Shown: positions 8,395 through 17,540, counted from the first letter of the stretch. The stretch: DNA of 64,000 bases from Streptomyces griseus subsp. griseus (GCF_000720255.1 NZ_JOJE01000021.1:62001-126000), one strand, 5' to 3'. Numbers and translations are program-made. Notes: a model not told the origin generated them from the letters alone.

Positions 8395-9215
8395 CGGCAC
8401 GTCAGCAGCGTGGACTCGCCGGCCCCGTCGTCCTGACGGTCTTCGGCGCCGCCGTCCTCGTACCGTTCCTCTCCCTGCTCCTCGCCTCGCTCCAGCCCGC
8501 GGGGACACCGCTGACCGGGCTGGCGTGGCCGGACGGCGTGCACCTGGAGAACTTCGTCCACGCCTGGTCCGCCGCCGGGTTCGGCCCGCTGCTGCGCTCC
8601 AGCACCGTGATCGCGCTCGCCGTCGTCCCCGCCGCCGTGGTCTGCGCCACCCTGGCCGGTTACGCGCTGGCCACCATGGACGTCCCCGGCGGCGGCAAGC
8701 TCTACGGCTACCTCCTGCTCGGGCTCTCCATCCCGACCGAGGTCACCGTGATCCCGCTCTACTACGACCTGCGCGCCCTCGGCCTCACCAACACGGTGCC
8801 CGGCCTGGCCCTCGCCGAGATCGCCGCCTTCATGCCGTTCGGCGTCTTCTGGATGCGGGCCCACTTCGCCACCGTGCCGCGCAGCCTCATCGAGGCCGCC
8901 CGGCTCGACGGCGCCTCCTCCTGGACGACGCTGTGGCGCGTGCTCATGCCCAGCTCCCGCCCGGCCGTCACCACTCTCGGCGTCCTGTACTTCGTGTGGA
9001 GCTGGAACCAGTTCCTGCTCCCTCTGATCCTGATCCAGGACCCCTCGAAACGCACCGCCCCGGCCGGACTCGGCTTCTTCACCGGCCAGTACGACGTCGA
9101 CGTCCCCCTGCTCGCCGCGGCCACGCTGATCGTGATCGCCCCGGTCGTTGCCGTCTACCTCTTCTTCCAGCGGCACTTCATCAATGGCGTGCTCAGCGGC
9201 GCCCTCAAGGGCTAG
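8391..9215 (+). CDS. Sugar ABC transporter permease, MalG-like
   Basis: This 274-residue CUT1 permease starts at the ATG overlapping the previous stop. The first helix is GPVVLTVFGAAVLVPFLSLL, and the EAA loop EAARLDGASSWTTLWRVLMP sits near residue 168. The C-terminus FINGVLSGALKG is the usual ending of MalG-type subunits. It forms the second half of the membrane channel with the preceding MalF-like protein. Confidence 0.94.
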   Translation: MTARQQRGLAGPVVLTVFGAAVLVPFLSLLLASLQPAGTPLTGLAWPDGVHLENFVHAWSAAGFGPLLRSSTVIALAVVPAAVVCATLAGYALATMDVPGGGKLYGYLLLGLSIPTEVTVIPLYYDLRALGLTNTVPGLALAEIAAFMPFGVFWMRAHFATVPRSLIEAARLDGASSWTTLWRVLMPSSRPAVTTLGVLYFVWSWNQFLLPLILIQDPSKRTAPAGLGFFTGQYDVDVPLLAAATLIVIAPVVAVYLFFQRHFINGVLSGALKG

Positions 9216-9228
9216 GAGACCCCACCCG

Positions 9229-10245
9229 ATGACACACCTCGACGTCGCGCTGATCGGCGCGGGCGGTATCGCCCGGGCCCACCTGCCCGCATGGACCGCG
9301 CTCGGCGCCCGGGTCCGCGTCTACGCCCCCGACGGCCGGGCCCCCGCCCTCGCGGCGGAGTTCGGCCAGACCGCGGTCGCCTCACGCGAGGAGGCGATGG
9401 ACGGTGCGACCGTCGTCGACGTCTGCACCCCCACCGACACCCACCACGAGATCACCCTGGCCGCCGTGGCCGCCGGCGCGCACGTCCTGTGCGAGAAGCC
9501 GCTGGCACTGCGGGCCGCCGACGCCGAGGACATGGCCGCCGCGGCCGCCGCCGCCGGACTCCGGCTCTACCCCGGACATGTCGTGCGCTTCTTCCCCGCC
9601 TACGCCATGCTGCACGCCCTGGTCACCGGCGGCGCACTCGGCCGGGTCGCGGTCGCCAGGTTCACCCGCACCGGCCGCTACCCGACCTGGAGCCCCTGGT
9701 TCGCCGAACCGGCCCGCTCCGGGGGCATCCTCGTCGACCAGATGATCCACGACATGGACATCGCCCGCTGGCTCTTCGGTGAGGTCGTCCGCGTCCACGC
9801 CCACCAGCGCGGCCACCTCACCGCCCCGGCGCCCGAGGACGCGGTCGCCACCGGTACCGCGGTGCTCACCCACACCACCGGCGTCATCACCCAGATCGTG
9901 GGCGTGTGGGCACCGCCCGCCACACCGTTCCGCACGACGTTCCACATCGCCGGCACCGGCGGCACGGTACGGCACGACTCGCTCGCCTCACCCGGCCTCA
10001 GAATCGTCGGCACGGCGGACGCGAACGCGGCGGCCGGCATCCCGGTGGGTGACTTCGGAGAGTCGCCGTACGCCACCCAGATACGGGAACTCGCCGACGC
10101 CTTCGCGGGCGGACCCGAACCACGCGTCGGCCCGGCCGACGGCGTGGCGGCCGTCCGTATCGCCGCGGCCGCCGCCGATTCGGCCCGCACCGGGCGGGCG
10201 GTCGAGCTCGTCACACCGCCCGCACCCGAAGGAGTGCCCGCATGA
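9229..10245 (+). CDS. Gfo/Idh/MocA family NAD(P)-dependent oxidoreductase
   Basis: The 338-residue product starts with a Rossmann motif (VALIGAGGIARAHLP) and has the family EKP motif in HVLCEKPLALRA, where the lysine is catalytic. The C-terminal alpha/beta domain carries the substrate pocket (GGILVDQMIHDMDIARW, with the conserved His-Asp). These enzymes oxidise or epimerise sugars or inositols. The ATG at 9229 follows GGAG at a good distance; an upstream in-frame ATG lies inside the permease gene and was rejected. It is 13 bases from the permease and overlaps the next dehydrogenase by ATGA. Confidence 0.92.
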   Translation: MTHLDVALIGAGGIARAHLPAWTALGARVRVYAPDGRAPALAAEFGQTAVASREEAMDGATVVDVCTPTDTHHEITLAAVAAGAHVLCEKPLALRAADAEDMAAAAAAAGLRLYPGHVVRFFPAYAMLHALVTGGALGRVAVARFTRTGRYPTWSPWFAEPARSGGILVDQMIHDMDIARWLFGEVVRVHAHQRGHLTAPAPEDAVATGTAVLTHTTGVITQIVGVWAPPATPFRTTFHIAGTGGTVRHDSLASPGLRIVGTADANAAAGIPVGDFGESPYATQIRELADAFAGGPEPRVGPADGVAAVRIAAAAADSARTGRAVELVTPPAPEGVPA

Positions 10246-11294
10246 GGATCGCCGTCCTGTCCTTCGCCCACGTCCACGCCCAGACCTACGTCGAGCTGCT
10301 GCGCGACCGCGACGACGTCGAGCTGCTCACCGCCGACCCCGACGCCCCGCCGGACGACCCGGACCGCGGCGCCGCGCTCGCCGAACGGTTGGGCGTGCCG
10401 TACGTGGACGACTGGGACGCCGTCTTCGCCCTGCGCCCCGACGGAGCCATGGTGACCAGCGAGAACTCCCGGCACCGGGAGCTGGTCGAGCGGGCCGCGG
10501 CGGCGGGCGCCCACGTCCTGTGCGAGAAGCCGCTCGCCACCACGGAGACGGACGCACGGGCCATGATCGACGCGTGCGCCCGCGCCGGGGTCGGCCTCAT
10601 GACCGCCTATCCGGTCCGCTTCGCGGCGGCCTTCGCCGCCCTCCACCGCGCCGTCGCGGACGGCTCCCTCGGCCCCCTGGTCAGCGTCCACGGCTCCAAC
10701 AACGGCTGGAACCCCACCGCTTCCCGGCCCTGGTTCGGCGACCGGGAACTGGCCGGCGGGGGAGCGGTGATGGACCACACCGTGCACATCGCCGACCTGA
10801 TGGACGTACTGCTTGACGGGGAGCAGGCCGAGGAGGTGTACGCCCAGGCCAACGACGTCCTCGGGCCGGACACGGAAACCGGTGTCGAGACGGCCGGGCT
10901 GGTCACCGTCCGCTACCCGGGCGGTGCCTTCGCCGCGATCGACTGCAGCTGGAGCCAGCCCGAGGACCACCCGACCTGGGGCGGCCTCGCCCTGACCTGC
11001 GTGGCCGAGCGGGGGATCGTCGAGTTCGACGCCTTCCCCCGGCTGCTCGGCGGCTTCGACTCCACCACCGCCCGATCCCGCTGGGAGCCCGGCGGCGACG
11101 ATCTCGACGCGGCCATGCTGGAGGAGTTCCTCGACACCGTCCGCACCGGCCGCCGCCCCCGCCCCGACGGAGAGGCCGGATTGCGCGGCCTGCGGGTGGT
11201 TCTCGCGGCGTACACGTCCCTGCGAACCGGTCAGCCCGTCCGCCTGCCCGTCACACCGGACGACAATCCCGGACGGAAGCATCCCGCTGAGTGA
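10242..11294 (+). CDS. Second Gfo/Idh/MocA family oxidoreductase
   Basis: The 350-residue paralogue begins MRIAVLSFAHVHAQTY, a Rossmann strand in which the usual GxGxxG is degenerate (SFAHVHA), as in some family members. The EKP motif is intact in HVLCEKPLATTE, and GGGAVMDHTVHIADLMD carries the active-site His-Asp. It is translationally coupled to the upstream dehydrogenase. Together the two suggest stepwise redox conversion of the imported sugar or cyclitol. The order of reactions and the substrate are unknown. Confidence 0.9.
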   Translation: MRIAVLSFAHVHAQTYVELLRDRDDVELLTADPDAPPDDPDRGAALAERLGVPYVDDWDAVFALRPDGAMVTSENSRHRELVERAAAAGAHVLCEKPLATTETDARAMIDACARAGVGLMTAYPVRFAAAFAALHRAVADGSLGPLVSVHGSNNGWNPTASRPWFGDRELAGGGAVMDHTVHIADLMDVLLDGEQAEEVYAQANDVLGPDTETGVETAGLVTVRYPGGAFAAIDCSWSQPEDHPTWGGLALTCVAERGIVEFDAFPRLLGGFDSTTARSRWEPGGDDLDAAMLEEFLDTVRTGRRPRPDGEAGLRGLRVVLAAYTSLRTGQPVRLPVTPDDNPGRKHPAE

Positions 11295-11312
11295 CTTGCC
11301 TCTCATGGCAAG
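11295..11312. promoter_or_regulatory. Short hairpin just after the dehydrogenase stop
   Basis: CTTGCC and GGCAAG form a perfect 6-bp stem around TCTCAT, immediately after the stop at 11292-11294 and about 57 bases before the pyruvate carboxylase start. It may attenuate read-through from the sugar operon or be a protein site. There is no T-run, so terminator function is uncertain. Confidence 0.3.
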
Positions 11313-11368
11313 GTGGGGACATAGCCGCGACCATGGTGTTCCTCACCAGCAGCCCGAAGGGACCGAGG

Positions 11369-14300
11369 ATGCTCCGCAAGGTACTGGTCGCCAATCGCGG
11401 CGAGATCGCGATTCGCGCCTTCCGCGCCGGATACGAACTGGGCGCGAGGACCGTCGCGGTCTTCCCCCACGAGGACCGCAACTCGCTGCACCGGCTCAAG
11501 GCTGACGAGGCCTACGAGATCGGCGAGCCCGGGCACCCGGTGCGGGCGTATCTCTCCGTCGACGAGATCATCCGCGCGGCCCGGCTGGCCGGCGCCGACG
11601 CCGTCTACCCGGGCTACGGCTTCCTCTCCGAGAACCCCGAGCTGGCCCGGGCCTGCGAGGAGGCCGGCATCACGTTCGTCGGCCCGAGCGCGGACATCCT
11701 CGAACTGACGGGGAACAAGGCACGCGCCGTGGCCGCCGCCCGCGCCGCCGGCGTACCCGTGCTGGGCTCCTCGGCGCCCTCCGCCGACGTCGACGAGCTG
11801 ATGCGGGCCGCCGACGACATCGGCTTCCCCGTATTCGTCAAGGCGGTCGCCGGCGGTGGTGGGCGCGGTATGCGCCGTGTCGAGGACCCCGCCCGGCTGC
11901 GCGAGTCCATCGAGGCCGCGGCGCGCGAGGCGGCCTCCGCGTTCGGCGACTCCACCGTCTTCCTGGAGAAGGCCGTCGTCGAGCCCCGCCACATCGAGGT
12001 GCAGATCCTCGCCGACGGCCACGGCAACGTGATGCACCTCTTCGAACGCGACTGTTCGGTGCAGCGCCGTCACCAGAAGGTGATCGAGCTGGCACCCGCG
12101 CCCAACCTCGACCCCGCCCTGCGCGAGCGGATCTGCGCCGACGCCGTCCGGTTCGCCCGGGAGATCGGCTACCGCAACGCGGGCACCGTGGAGTTCCTCC
12201 TCGACCGCGACGGCAACCACGTCTTCATCGAGATGAACCCGCGCATCCAGGTCGAGCACACGGTCACCGAGGAGGTCACCGACGTCGACCTCGTGCAGTC
12301 CCAGCTGCGCATCGCCGCCGGTGAGACCCTCGCCGACCTCGGCCTGTCCCAGGAGACGGTCACCCTGCGCGGCGCCGCGCTCCAGTGCCGTATCACCACC
12401 GAGGACCCCGCCAACGGCTTCCGCCCGGACACCGGCCGCATCAGCGCCTACCGCTCGCCCGGCGGCTCCGGAATCCGCCTCGACGGCGGCACCACCCACG
12501 CCGGTACGGAGATCAGCGCGCACTTCGACTCCATGCTGGTCAAGCTCTCCTGCCGGGGCCGGGACTTCCCCACTGCGGTCCGGCGCGCCCGGCGTGCCGT
12601 CGCCGAGTTCCGCATCCGTGGTGTGGCCACCAACATCCCGTTCCTCCAGGCCGTTCTCGACGACCCGGACTTCCAGGCGGGGAACGTCACCACGTCGTTC
12701 ATCGAGCAGCGCCCGCACCTGCTCACCGCACGCCACTCCGCCGACCGCGGCACCAAGCTGCTCACCTACCTCGCCGACGTGACGGTCAACAAGCCCCACG
12801 GCGAGCGGCCCCAGCTGATCGACCCGAGCACCAAGCTGCCCCGGCCCACCGTCACCGAGCCGGCCGCCGGGTCCAAGCAGAAGCTCACCGAACTCGGCCC
12901 GGAGGGCTTCGCCCGCTGGCTGCGCGAGGCACCGACCATCGGCGTCACCGACACCACGTTCCGCGACGCCCACCAGTCGCTGCTCGCGACCCGCGTGCGC
13001 ACCAAGGACATGCTCGCCGTCGCCCCGGTCGTCGCGCGCACCCTGCCCGAGCTGCTCTCCCTGGAGTGCTGGGGCGGCGCCACCTACGACGTCGCCCTGC
13101 GCTTCCTCGCCGAGGACCCCTGGGAGCGCCTGGCCGCCCTGCGCGCCGCCGTGCCGAACATCTGCCTGCAGATGCTGCTGCGCGGCCGCAACACCGTCGG
13201 CTACACGCCCTACCCGACCGAGGTGACCGACGCCTTCGTGCAGGAGGCCGCGGACACCGGCATCGACATCTTCCGCATCTTCGACGCGCTCAACGACGTC
13301 GGCCAGATGCGTCCCGCCATCGAGGCCGTACGGGCCACCGGCACCGCGATCGCCGAGGTCGCCCTCTGCTACACCTCCGACCTGTCGAACCCGGCGGAGC
13401 AGCTGTACACCCTGGACTACTACCTGCGCCTGGCCGAGCAGATCGTCGAGGCGGGCGCCCACGTCCTGGCCGTCAAGGACATGGCCGGACTGCTGCGCGC
13501 CCCGGCCGCCGCCAAGCTGGTCTCCGCCCTGCGCCGCGAGTTCGACCTGCCGGTGCACCTGCACACCCACGACACGGCCGGCGGCCAGCTCGCCACCTAC
13601 CTCGCCGCGATCCAGGCCGGCGCCGACGCCGTGGACGGCGCGGTGGCCTCGATGGCCGGGACGACCTCGCAGCCCTCGCTGTCCGCGATCGTCGCCGCGA
13701 CCGACTACTCCGACCGGCCCACCGGTCTCGACCTGCGCGCCGTCGGCGACCTGGAGCCGTACTGGGAGAGCGTCCGCAAGATCTACGCCCCCTTCGAGGC
13801 GGGCCTCGCCTCACCGACCGGACGCGTCTACGACCACGAGATCCCCGGCGGCCAGCTCTCCAACCTGCGCACCCAGGCCGTTGCGCTCGGCCTCGGCGAC
13901 CGGTTCGAGGACATCGAGGCCATGTACGCCGCCGCCGACCGCATCCTCGGACACCTGGTGAAGGTCACCCCCTCGTCCAAGGTGGTCGGCGACCTCGCCC
14001 TGCACCTGGTCGGCGCCGGGGTCGCGCCCCAGGAGTTCGAGGCGACGCCGGACAAGTTCGACATCCCCGACTCCGTCATCGGCTTCCTGCGCGGCGAGCT
14101 CGGCACCCCGCCCGGCGGCTGGCCCGAGCCGTTCCGCAGCAAGGCGCTCCAGGGCCGTGCCGACGCCAAGCCCGTGACGCAGCTGACCGCCGAGGACCGG
14201 ACGGGCCTGGAGAAGGACCGCCGCGCGACCCTCAACCGCCTGCTGTTCCCCGGCCCCACGCGGGAATTCGAGACCCATCGCCAGACCTACGGCGACACCA

Positions 14301-14743
14301 GCGTCCTGGACAGCAAGGACTTCTTCTACGGCCTCAGGCCCGGAACCGAGTACGCCGTCGACCTCGAACCCGGCGTGCGGCTCCTCATGGGCCTCGAAGC
14401 CGTCGGAGAGGCCGACGAGCGGGGCATGCGCACCGTGATGTCCACCCTGAACGGCCAGCTCCGGCCGATCCAGGTCCGCGACGTCGCCGCGTCCTCCGAC
14501 ATCCCGGTGACCGAGAAGGCCGACCGCTCCGACCCCGGCCATGTCGCCGCGCCGTTCGCCGGAGTGGTGACCCTCGCGGTCGCCGACGGCGACGAGGTGG
14601 ACGCCGGTGCCACGGTGGCCACCATCGAGGCGATGAAGATGGAGGCCGCGATCACCGCGCCCAAGGCGGGTCGCGTCTCCCGGCTGGCGATCAACAGGAT
14701 CCAGCAGGTGGAGGGCGGAGACCTCCTCGTCGTGATCGGGTGA
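11369..14743 (+). CDS. pyc: Pyruvate carboxylase
   Basis: The 1124-residue biotin enzyme converts pyruvate, bicarbonate and ATP to oxaloacetate (anaplerosis, cytosol). It begins MLRKVLVANRGEIAIRAFRA. The biotin carboxylase domain covers about 1-450, with the ATP loop KAVAGGGGRGMR and EMNPRIQVEHTVTEE. The carboxyltransferase barrel covers about 530-810 (DTTFRDAHQSLLATR, KDMAGLLRAPAA). The C-terminal biotinyl domain carries the lysine in EAMKMEA. Length and order match single-chain actinobacterial pyruvate carboxylase. Longer in-frame starts at 11291 and 11333 add a non-family N-terminus and were not used. It may have its own promoter. Confidence 0.97.
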   Translation: MLRKVLVANRGEIAIRAFRAGYELGARTVAVFPHEDRNSLHRLKADEAYEIGEPGHPVRAYLSVDEIIRAARLAGADAVYPGYGFLSENPELARACEEAGITFVGPSADILELTGNKARAVAAARAAGVPVLGSSAPSADVDELMRAADDIGFPVFVKAVAGGGGRGMRRVEDPARLRESIEAAAREAASAFGDSTVFLEKAVVEPRHIEVQILADGHGNVMHLFERDCSVQRRHQKVIELAPAPNLDPALRERICADAVRFAREIGYRNAGTVEFLLDRDGNHVFIEMNPRIQVEHTVTEEVTDVDLVQSQLRIAAGETLADLGLSQETVTLRGAALQCRITTEDPANGFRPDTGRISAYRSPGGSGIRLDGGTTHAGTEISAHFDSMLVKLSCRGRDFPTAVRRARRAVAEFRIRGVATNIPFLQAVLDDPDFQAGNVTTSFIEQRPHLLTARHSADRGTKLLTYLADVTVNKPHGERPQLIDPSTKLPRPTVTEPAAGSKQKLTELGPEGFARWLREAPTIGVTDTTFRDAHQSLLATRVRTKDMLAVAPVVARTLPELLSLECWGGATYDVALRFLAEDPWERLAALRAAVPNICLQMLLRGRNTVGYTPYPTEVTDAFVQEAADTGIDIFRIFDALNDVGQMRPAIEAVRATGTAIAEVALCYTSDLSNPAEQLYTLDYYLRLAEQIVEAGAHVLAVKDMAGLLRAPAAAKLVSALRREFDLPVHLHTHDTAGGQLATYLAAIQAGADAVDGAVASMAGTTSQPSLSAIVAATDYSDRPTGLDLRAVGDLEPYWESVRKIYAPFEAGLASPTGRVYDHEIPGGQLSNLRTQAVALGLGDRFEDIEAMYAAADRILGHLVKVTPSSKVVGDLALHLVGAGVAPQEFEATPDKFDIPDSVIGFLRGELGTPPGGWPEPFRSKALQGRADAKPVTQLTAEDRTGLEKDRRATLNRLLFPGPTREFETHRQTYGDTSVLDSKDFFYGLRPGTEYAVDLEPGVRLLMGLEAVGEADERGMRTVMSTLNGQLRPIQVRDVAASSDIPVTEKADRSDPGHVAAPFAGVVTLAVADGDEVDAGATVATIEAMKMEAAITAPKAGRVSRLAINRIQQVEGGDLLVVIG

Positions 14744-14759
14744 GGCGAGGCCGGGTGCG

Positions 14760-14789
14760 GCGGTTGCACGTCGAAGACGTGCGGGCCGC
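14760..14789. terminator. Hairpin after pyc
   Basis: GCACGTC and GACGTGC form a perfect 7-bp stem with a GAA loop (14766-14782), extended imperfectly by outer GCGG/CCGC pairs, 17 bases after the pyc stop. The T-run is missing, as is common for Streptomyces terminators. Confidence 0.55.
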
Positions 14790-14967
14790 TGCTCCCCTCC
14801 CGGGGACGCAGACCGCCGAACAGGCGCCGGGCGACGGTGAACGACGTCCGCGTCGTCAGTAGAACCGCCGCACGGACCGCGGCACCTGAAGAACCGCGGC
14901 GGACAGCCGGGACCGTCCCGCGGTCCGCCGCCGGGCGGCCCGGAGTACCGCCAGTTCGCGCGTGCGG

Positions 14968-16173
14968 TCATCTCCTCGTCTCACCCCCGTCCGTGTCGTC
15001 GTCCGGCACCGGCCCGGCCTCGGCGAGGGCCTGGGTGGCCTTCTCTGCGAGCGCGTCGTCGGCCGTCACCGGCTGTGGCGGAGCCGGATCCGTGGCCCGG
15101 CGGATCCTGGACGCCTTGATCCGGTCCACGGCGGCGAGCAGATGGGCGCGGGTGACCTGGCCGTGCCCGGTCCGGGCCGCGTCGGTGGCGGCGTCGATCA
15201 CCGCTCGACGGATCTCCCGGCCGCTCAGCTCGTCCAGATCGGCCAGTTCCTCCACGTCCACGTCGAGGCCGAGCGGCAGTTCGGCCGGCAGGTGGTTGCG
15301 CCAGATCATCCGGCGGGCCGCGCGGTCGGGCGCGGGGAAGCGGATGTGCCGGACACGGCTGTCGAAGGCGCGGTCGTACCCGGTCACCAGGTTGGTGGCG
15401 AACACAACGATGCCGTCGAAACCGTCGAGCGACATGACGAGTTCGCTGCGCATGGCGTTGACGGCGTGTTCGGAACCCTGGCTGGTGCTCTCGAACCGCT
15501 GGGACATCAACGCGTCGGCCTCGTCGACGAAGAGCACCGCGTCCTGCGCCCGCGCCGCGTGGAAGAGCGCGTCCAGGTTCTTCGGCCCCTCCCCGTGGTA
15601 CTTGCTCTCCAGCTGCGAGTACTTGGTGTGCAGGATCGGCTTGCCCAGGCGGTCGGCGATCGCGTGGGCCGCCAGTGTCTTGCCGGTGCCCGGATCGCCG
15701 TGCAGGTTGATCGCGGCGCTCGGGTTCGGCTCGATGCTGCGCAGGTTCCAGGTGTCGAACAGCAACGGCCGCAGCGTCACGCTCTCCACGGCCAGCAGCA
15801 GGTCGTCCATGACCTCGTCGGGAAGCACCAGGAAGTCGAAGGAGTAGCGGGGCGGTACGGCGGTGAAGTAGGAGGCGCGCTCCTCCACCGACAGCACGTC
15901 GGGATCGAGGGGACTGCCGTCGCCGCCGCCCCGGTGCGCCGGGTGCGGTGCCGGCAGGTCGGTCACCGTCAGCGAGAAGCCGCCTCGGCCGTGCCGCCCC
16001 CGGAAATGGTCGGCGGCCGAGATGAGCCGCGTGCGCAGCATCGCCGCGTCCACGGCCGACGCCTCCGCGGGAATGCCTGTCACGGCGAACCCCGGGTCCT
16101 GGGCGTGGAGTTGCTCCTGGAACAGGGTGTTCGGCGGTGCGGTGCCGTTCCCGTGCCGTTCGGCCGTCGTCAT
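14968..16173 (-). CDS. Classical AAA+ ATPase (FtsH/SpoVK/Cdc48-like ATPase domain), uncharacterised
   Basis: The 401-residue protein has an N-terminal region of about 120 residues of unknown fold, then one AAA module. Walker A is GDPGTGKT (159-166), Walker B is VLFVDEAD with D217/E218, sensor-1 is in VVFATNL (N261), and the arginine fingers lie in DSRVRHI (R273/R275). A small helical lid follows (REIRRAVIDAATDAARTG). These features indicate an active ATP-hydrolysing ring protein that remodels or unfolds a partner. There is no protease domain. ATG at 16171-16173 follows GAGGGGG. It is the last gene of a four-gene leftward set with three small proteins, the likely substrates or adaptors. Confidence 0.9.
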   Translation of the reverse strand: MTTAERHGNGTAPPNTLFQEQLHAQDPGFAVTGIPAEASAVDAAMLRTRLISAADHFRGRHGRGGFSLTVTDLPAPHPAHRGGGDGSPLDPDVLSVEERASYFTAVPPRYSFDFLVLPDEVMDDLLLAVESVTLRPLLFDTWNLRSIEPNPSAAINLHGDPGTGKTLAAHAIADRLGKPILHTKYSQLESKYHGEGPKNLDALFHAARAQDAVLFVDEADALMSQRFESTSQGSEHAVNAMRSELVMSLDGFDGIVVFATNLVTGYDRAFDSRVRHIRFPAPDRAARRMIWRNHLPAELPLGLDVDVEELADLDELSGREIRRAVIDAATDAARTGHGQVTRAHLLAAVDRIKASRIRRATDPAPPQPVTADDALAEKATQALAEAGPVPDDDTDGGETRR

Positions 16174-16223
16174 GGCCCCCCTCTTTCTCTGCGGTTGGTG
16201 AGTCGTTCGTTGACGAGCGGACG

Positions 16224-16499
16224 TCAGACGTTCACGCGGATCCGGTTGGCGCTGCCGAAGGCCGTCGCCAGGTCGCTGTCCAGGGAGCCGGTCCGCCAGC
16301 TCCTGCGACCGGTCTCGGTGCCGGAGGAGGACAGGCCGACCGCCACGACGTTGATCTTTCCGTCGGACAGTGCCTGACGGATCAGGTCGGCCTGCACCGC
16401 TCCGGTACCGCTCAGCCAGGAGCGCACGGCGGACCAGGACAGGGCGGCCGCGGCGCCGGCTCCCGCGAGCAGCAGCAGGGCCAGGGTGATGGGGTCCAT
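16224..16499 (-). CDS. Small membrane-anchored protein of the AAA+ cluster (first paralogue)
   Basis: This 91-residue protein has one N-terminal membrane helix (about residues 5-23) after MDPITLALLL, then a soluble tail. The tail contains LSDGKINVVAVGL (44-56) and SDLATAFGSANRIRV near the end. It resembles the next protein upstream: both start M(L)DP-hydroxyl-aliphatic-A, and LSDGKINVV matches LSSGRVNYV. The DLATAFG ending resembles ELAEAFG in the third small protein. I recognise no known family. The membrane anchor suggests it presents its tail in the cytosol to the AAA+ ATPase encoded 50 bases downstream. Confidence 0.75.
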   Translation of the reverse strand: MDPITLALLLLAGAGAAAALSWSAVRSWLSGTGAVQADLIRQALSDGKINVVAVGLSSSGTETGRRSWRTGSLDSDLATAFGSANRIRVNV

Positions 16500-16503
16500 G
16501 ACG

Positions 16504-16818
16504 TCAGCTCCACACGGCCACGGGGCTGCCGGTGTGGGCCTGCCGCACCTGGCCGTCCGCGGAGTCGGTCTTGACCTTGCGCGCCTCGGAGAAGGTGCCC
16601 TTGGACTGGTCGAAGATGCCCTGCACGTAGTTGACGCGGCCGCTGCTGAGTTCCTGGGCGACGGTCACGGCGAGCGCGTCGGGGTTCGTCTGGATGGCCG
16701 CCGCCCGGTCCCGGAACCAGTCGATCAGGAATTCCATGGTCAGGAAGGCGACGTAGATGGCGCCACCGATGACGCCCCCGAGGGCGAGCATGACGGCAAT
16801 GCTGAACGGGTCGAGCAT
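16504..16818 (-). CDS. Small membrane-anchored protein of the AAA+ cluster (second paralogue)
   Basis: This 104-residue protein starts MLDPFSIAVMLALGG with a membrane helix (about 5-33), then an acidic/polar stretch, LSSGRVNYVQG (57-67) and a C-terminal strand-like SPVAVWS. ATG at 16816-16818 has AAGGGA upstream. A longer in-frame opening reading through 17031 is arginine/serine-rich and lies antisense-like over the third small gene, so it was rejected. It ends 4 bases before the start of the first paralogue, indicating one transcript. The function is unknown; the relationship to its neighbours is visible by eye. Confidence 0.75.
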   Translation of the reverse strand: MLDPFSIAVMLALGGVIGGAIYVAFLTMEFLIDWFRDRAAAIQTNPDALAVTVAQELSSGRVNYVQGIFDQSKGTFSEARKVKTDSADGQVRQAHTGSPVAVWS

Positions 16819-16849
16819 GGTCGTTCCCTTCTGTTCGGTGCTTGCGTGG

Positions 16850-17287
16850 TCAGCTGAGGAGCAGGGCGTCGTGGGCGCCGAACGCCTCGGCCAGCTCCTC
16901 GTCGAGCCGGTCGGCGAGGTACGACCGGGTCGGGGCGCCGCGGCCGCCGTCGAGGAGCGGCTGCCCCTGCGCGTCGAGGTAGACCAGGTGGACGAGGTAG
17001 CCGTCGCCCTCGGCGCGCCGTACGGCGGCACCCGCGGTGGCGTCCGGCACGCTCCCCTTGTTGTCGACGAAGAACGTCACCACCTGTTCGAGCGTGAGCG
17101 TGTCGATCCTGGGCGGGCGTCCCTCGCGCAGCGCCGACCAGACCTGACCGAGCTCGTCGTTCTTCGCCCGCAGCCGCTGCACACCCTGTTCGAGGGCCGC
17201 GATCATCAGTCCTCCGAATACCGCGGTGGAGGACCGCTCGTCCGAGCCGCGGCCCTTGGAGGGCCGGTTCGCCATGGGTCGTTTCAT
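16850..17287 (-). CDS. Small soluble protein of the AAA+ cluster (third member)
   Basis: This 145-residue protein has no clear membrane segment. A predicted helix (LEQGVQRLRAKNDELGQVWS, about 32-51) precedes a second helix (LTLEQVVTFFVD). The C-terminal half (GYLVHLVYLDAQGQPLL, then YLADRLDEELAEAFGAHDAL) resembles in order the tails of the two membrane-anchored neighbours. It is the first gene of the leftward set. ATG at 17287 or 17275 could be used; GGGAG lies about 14 bases before the first. No known family was recognised. Confidence 0.72.
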   Translation of the reverse strand: MKRPMANRPSKGRGSDERSSTAVFGGLMIAALEQGVQRLRAKNDELGQVWSALREGRPPRIDTLTLEQVVTFFVDNKGSVPDATAGAAVRRAEGDGYLVHLVYLDAQGQPLLDGGRGAPTRSYLADRLDEELAEAFGAHDALLLS

Positions 17288-17540
17288 CGGGTCTCTCGTC
17301 TCCCGTTCCGTCTCTGGAATGGCTCTGGCCAGAAGCGGTCGGGGCGGCGCCCCTCCGGAGTCCCCCGTACTCCGGACGGGAGCCGTCGTCGCATTACCCG
17401 ACCGCTCTCATCCAGGTGGTCGAAGTATGCACATCTGTCCCAGAGGTGCCGCACGTCCGTCCAGCCCGGATCCACCACGCTAGAGACGTGTTTGCGGCAT
17501 TTCCATCCCAGATGCCTGGGAGACTTCGTAGCCTGATCCG

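Noticed and set aside
12385..14862. 825-codon frame overlapping pyruvate carboxylase
   Set aside because: Arginine/proline-rich translation in another phase of pyc with no domain; the pyc frame is unmistakable.
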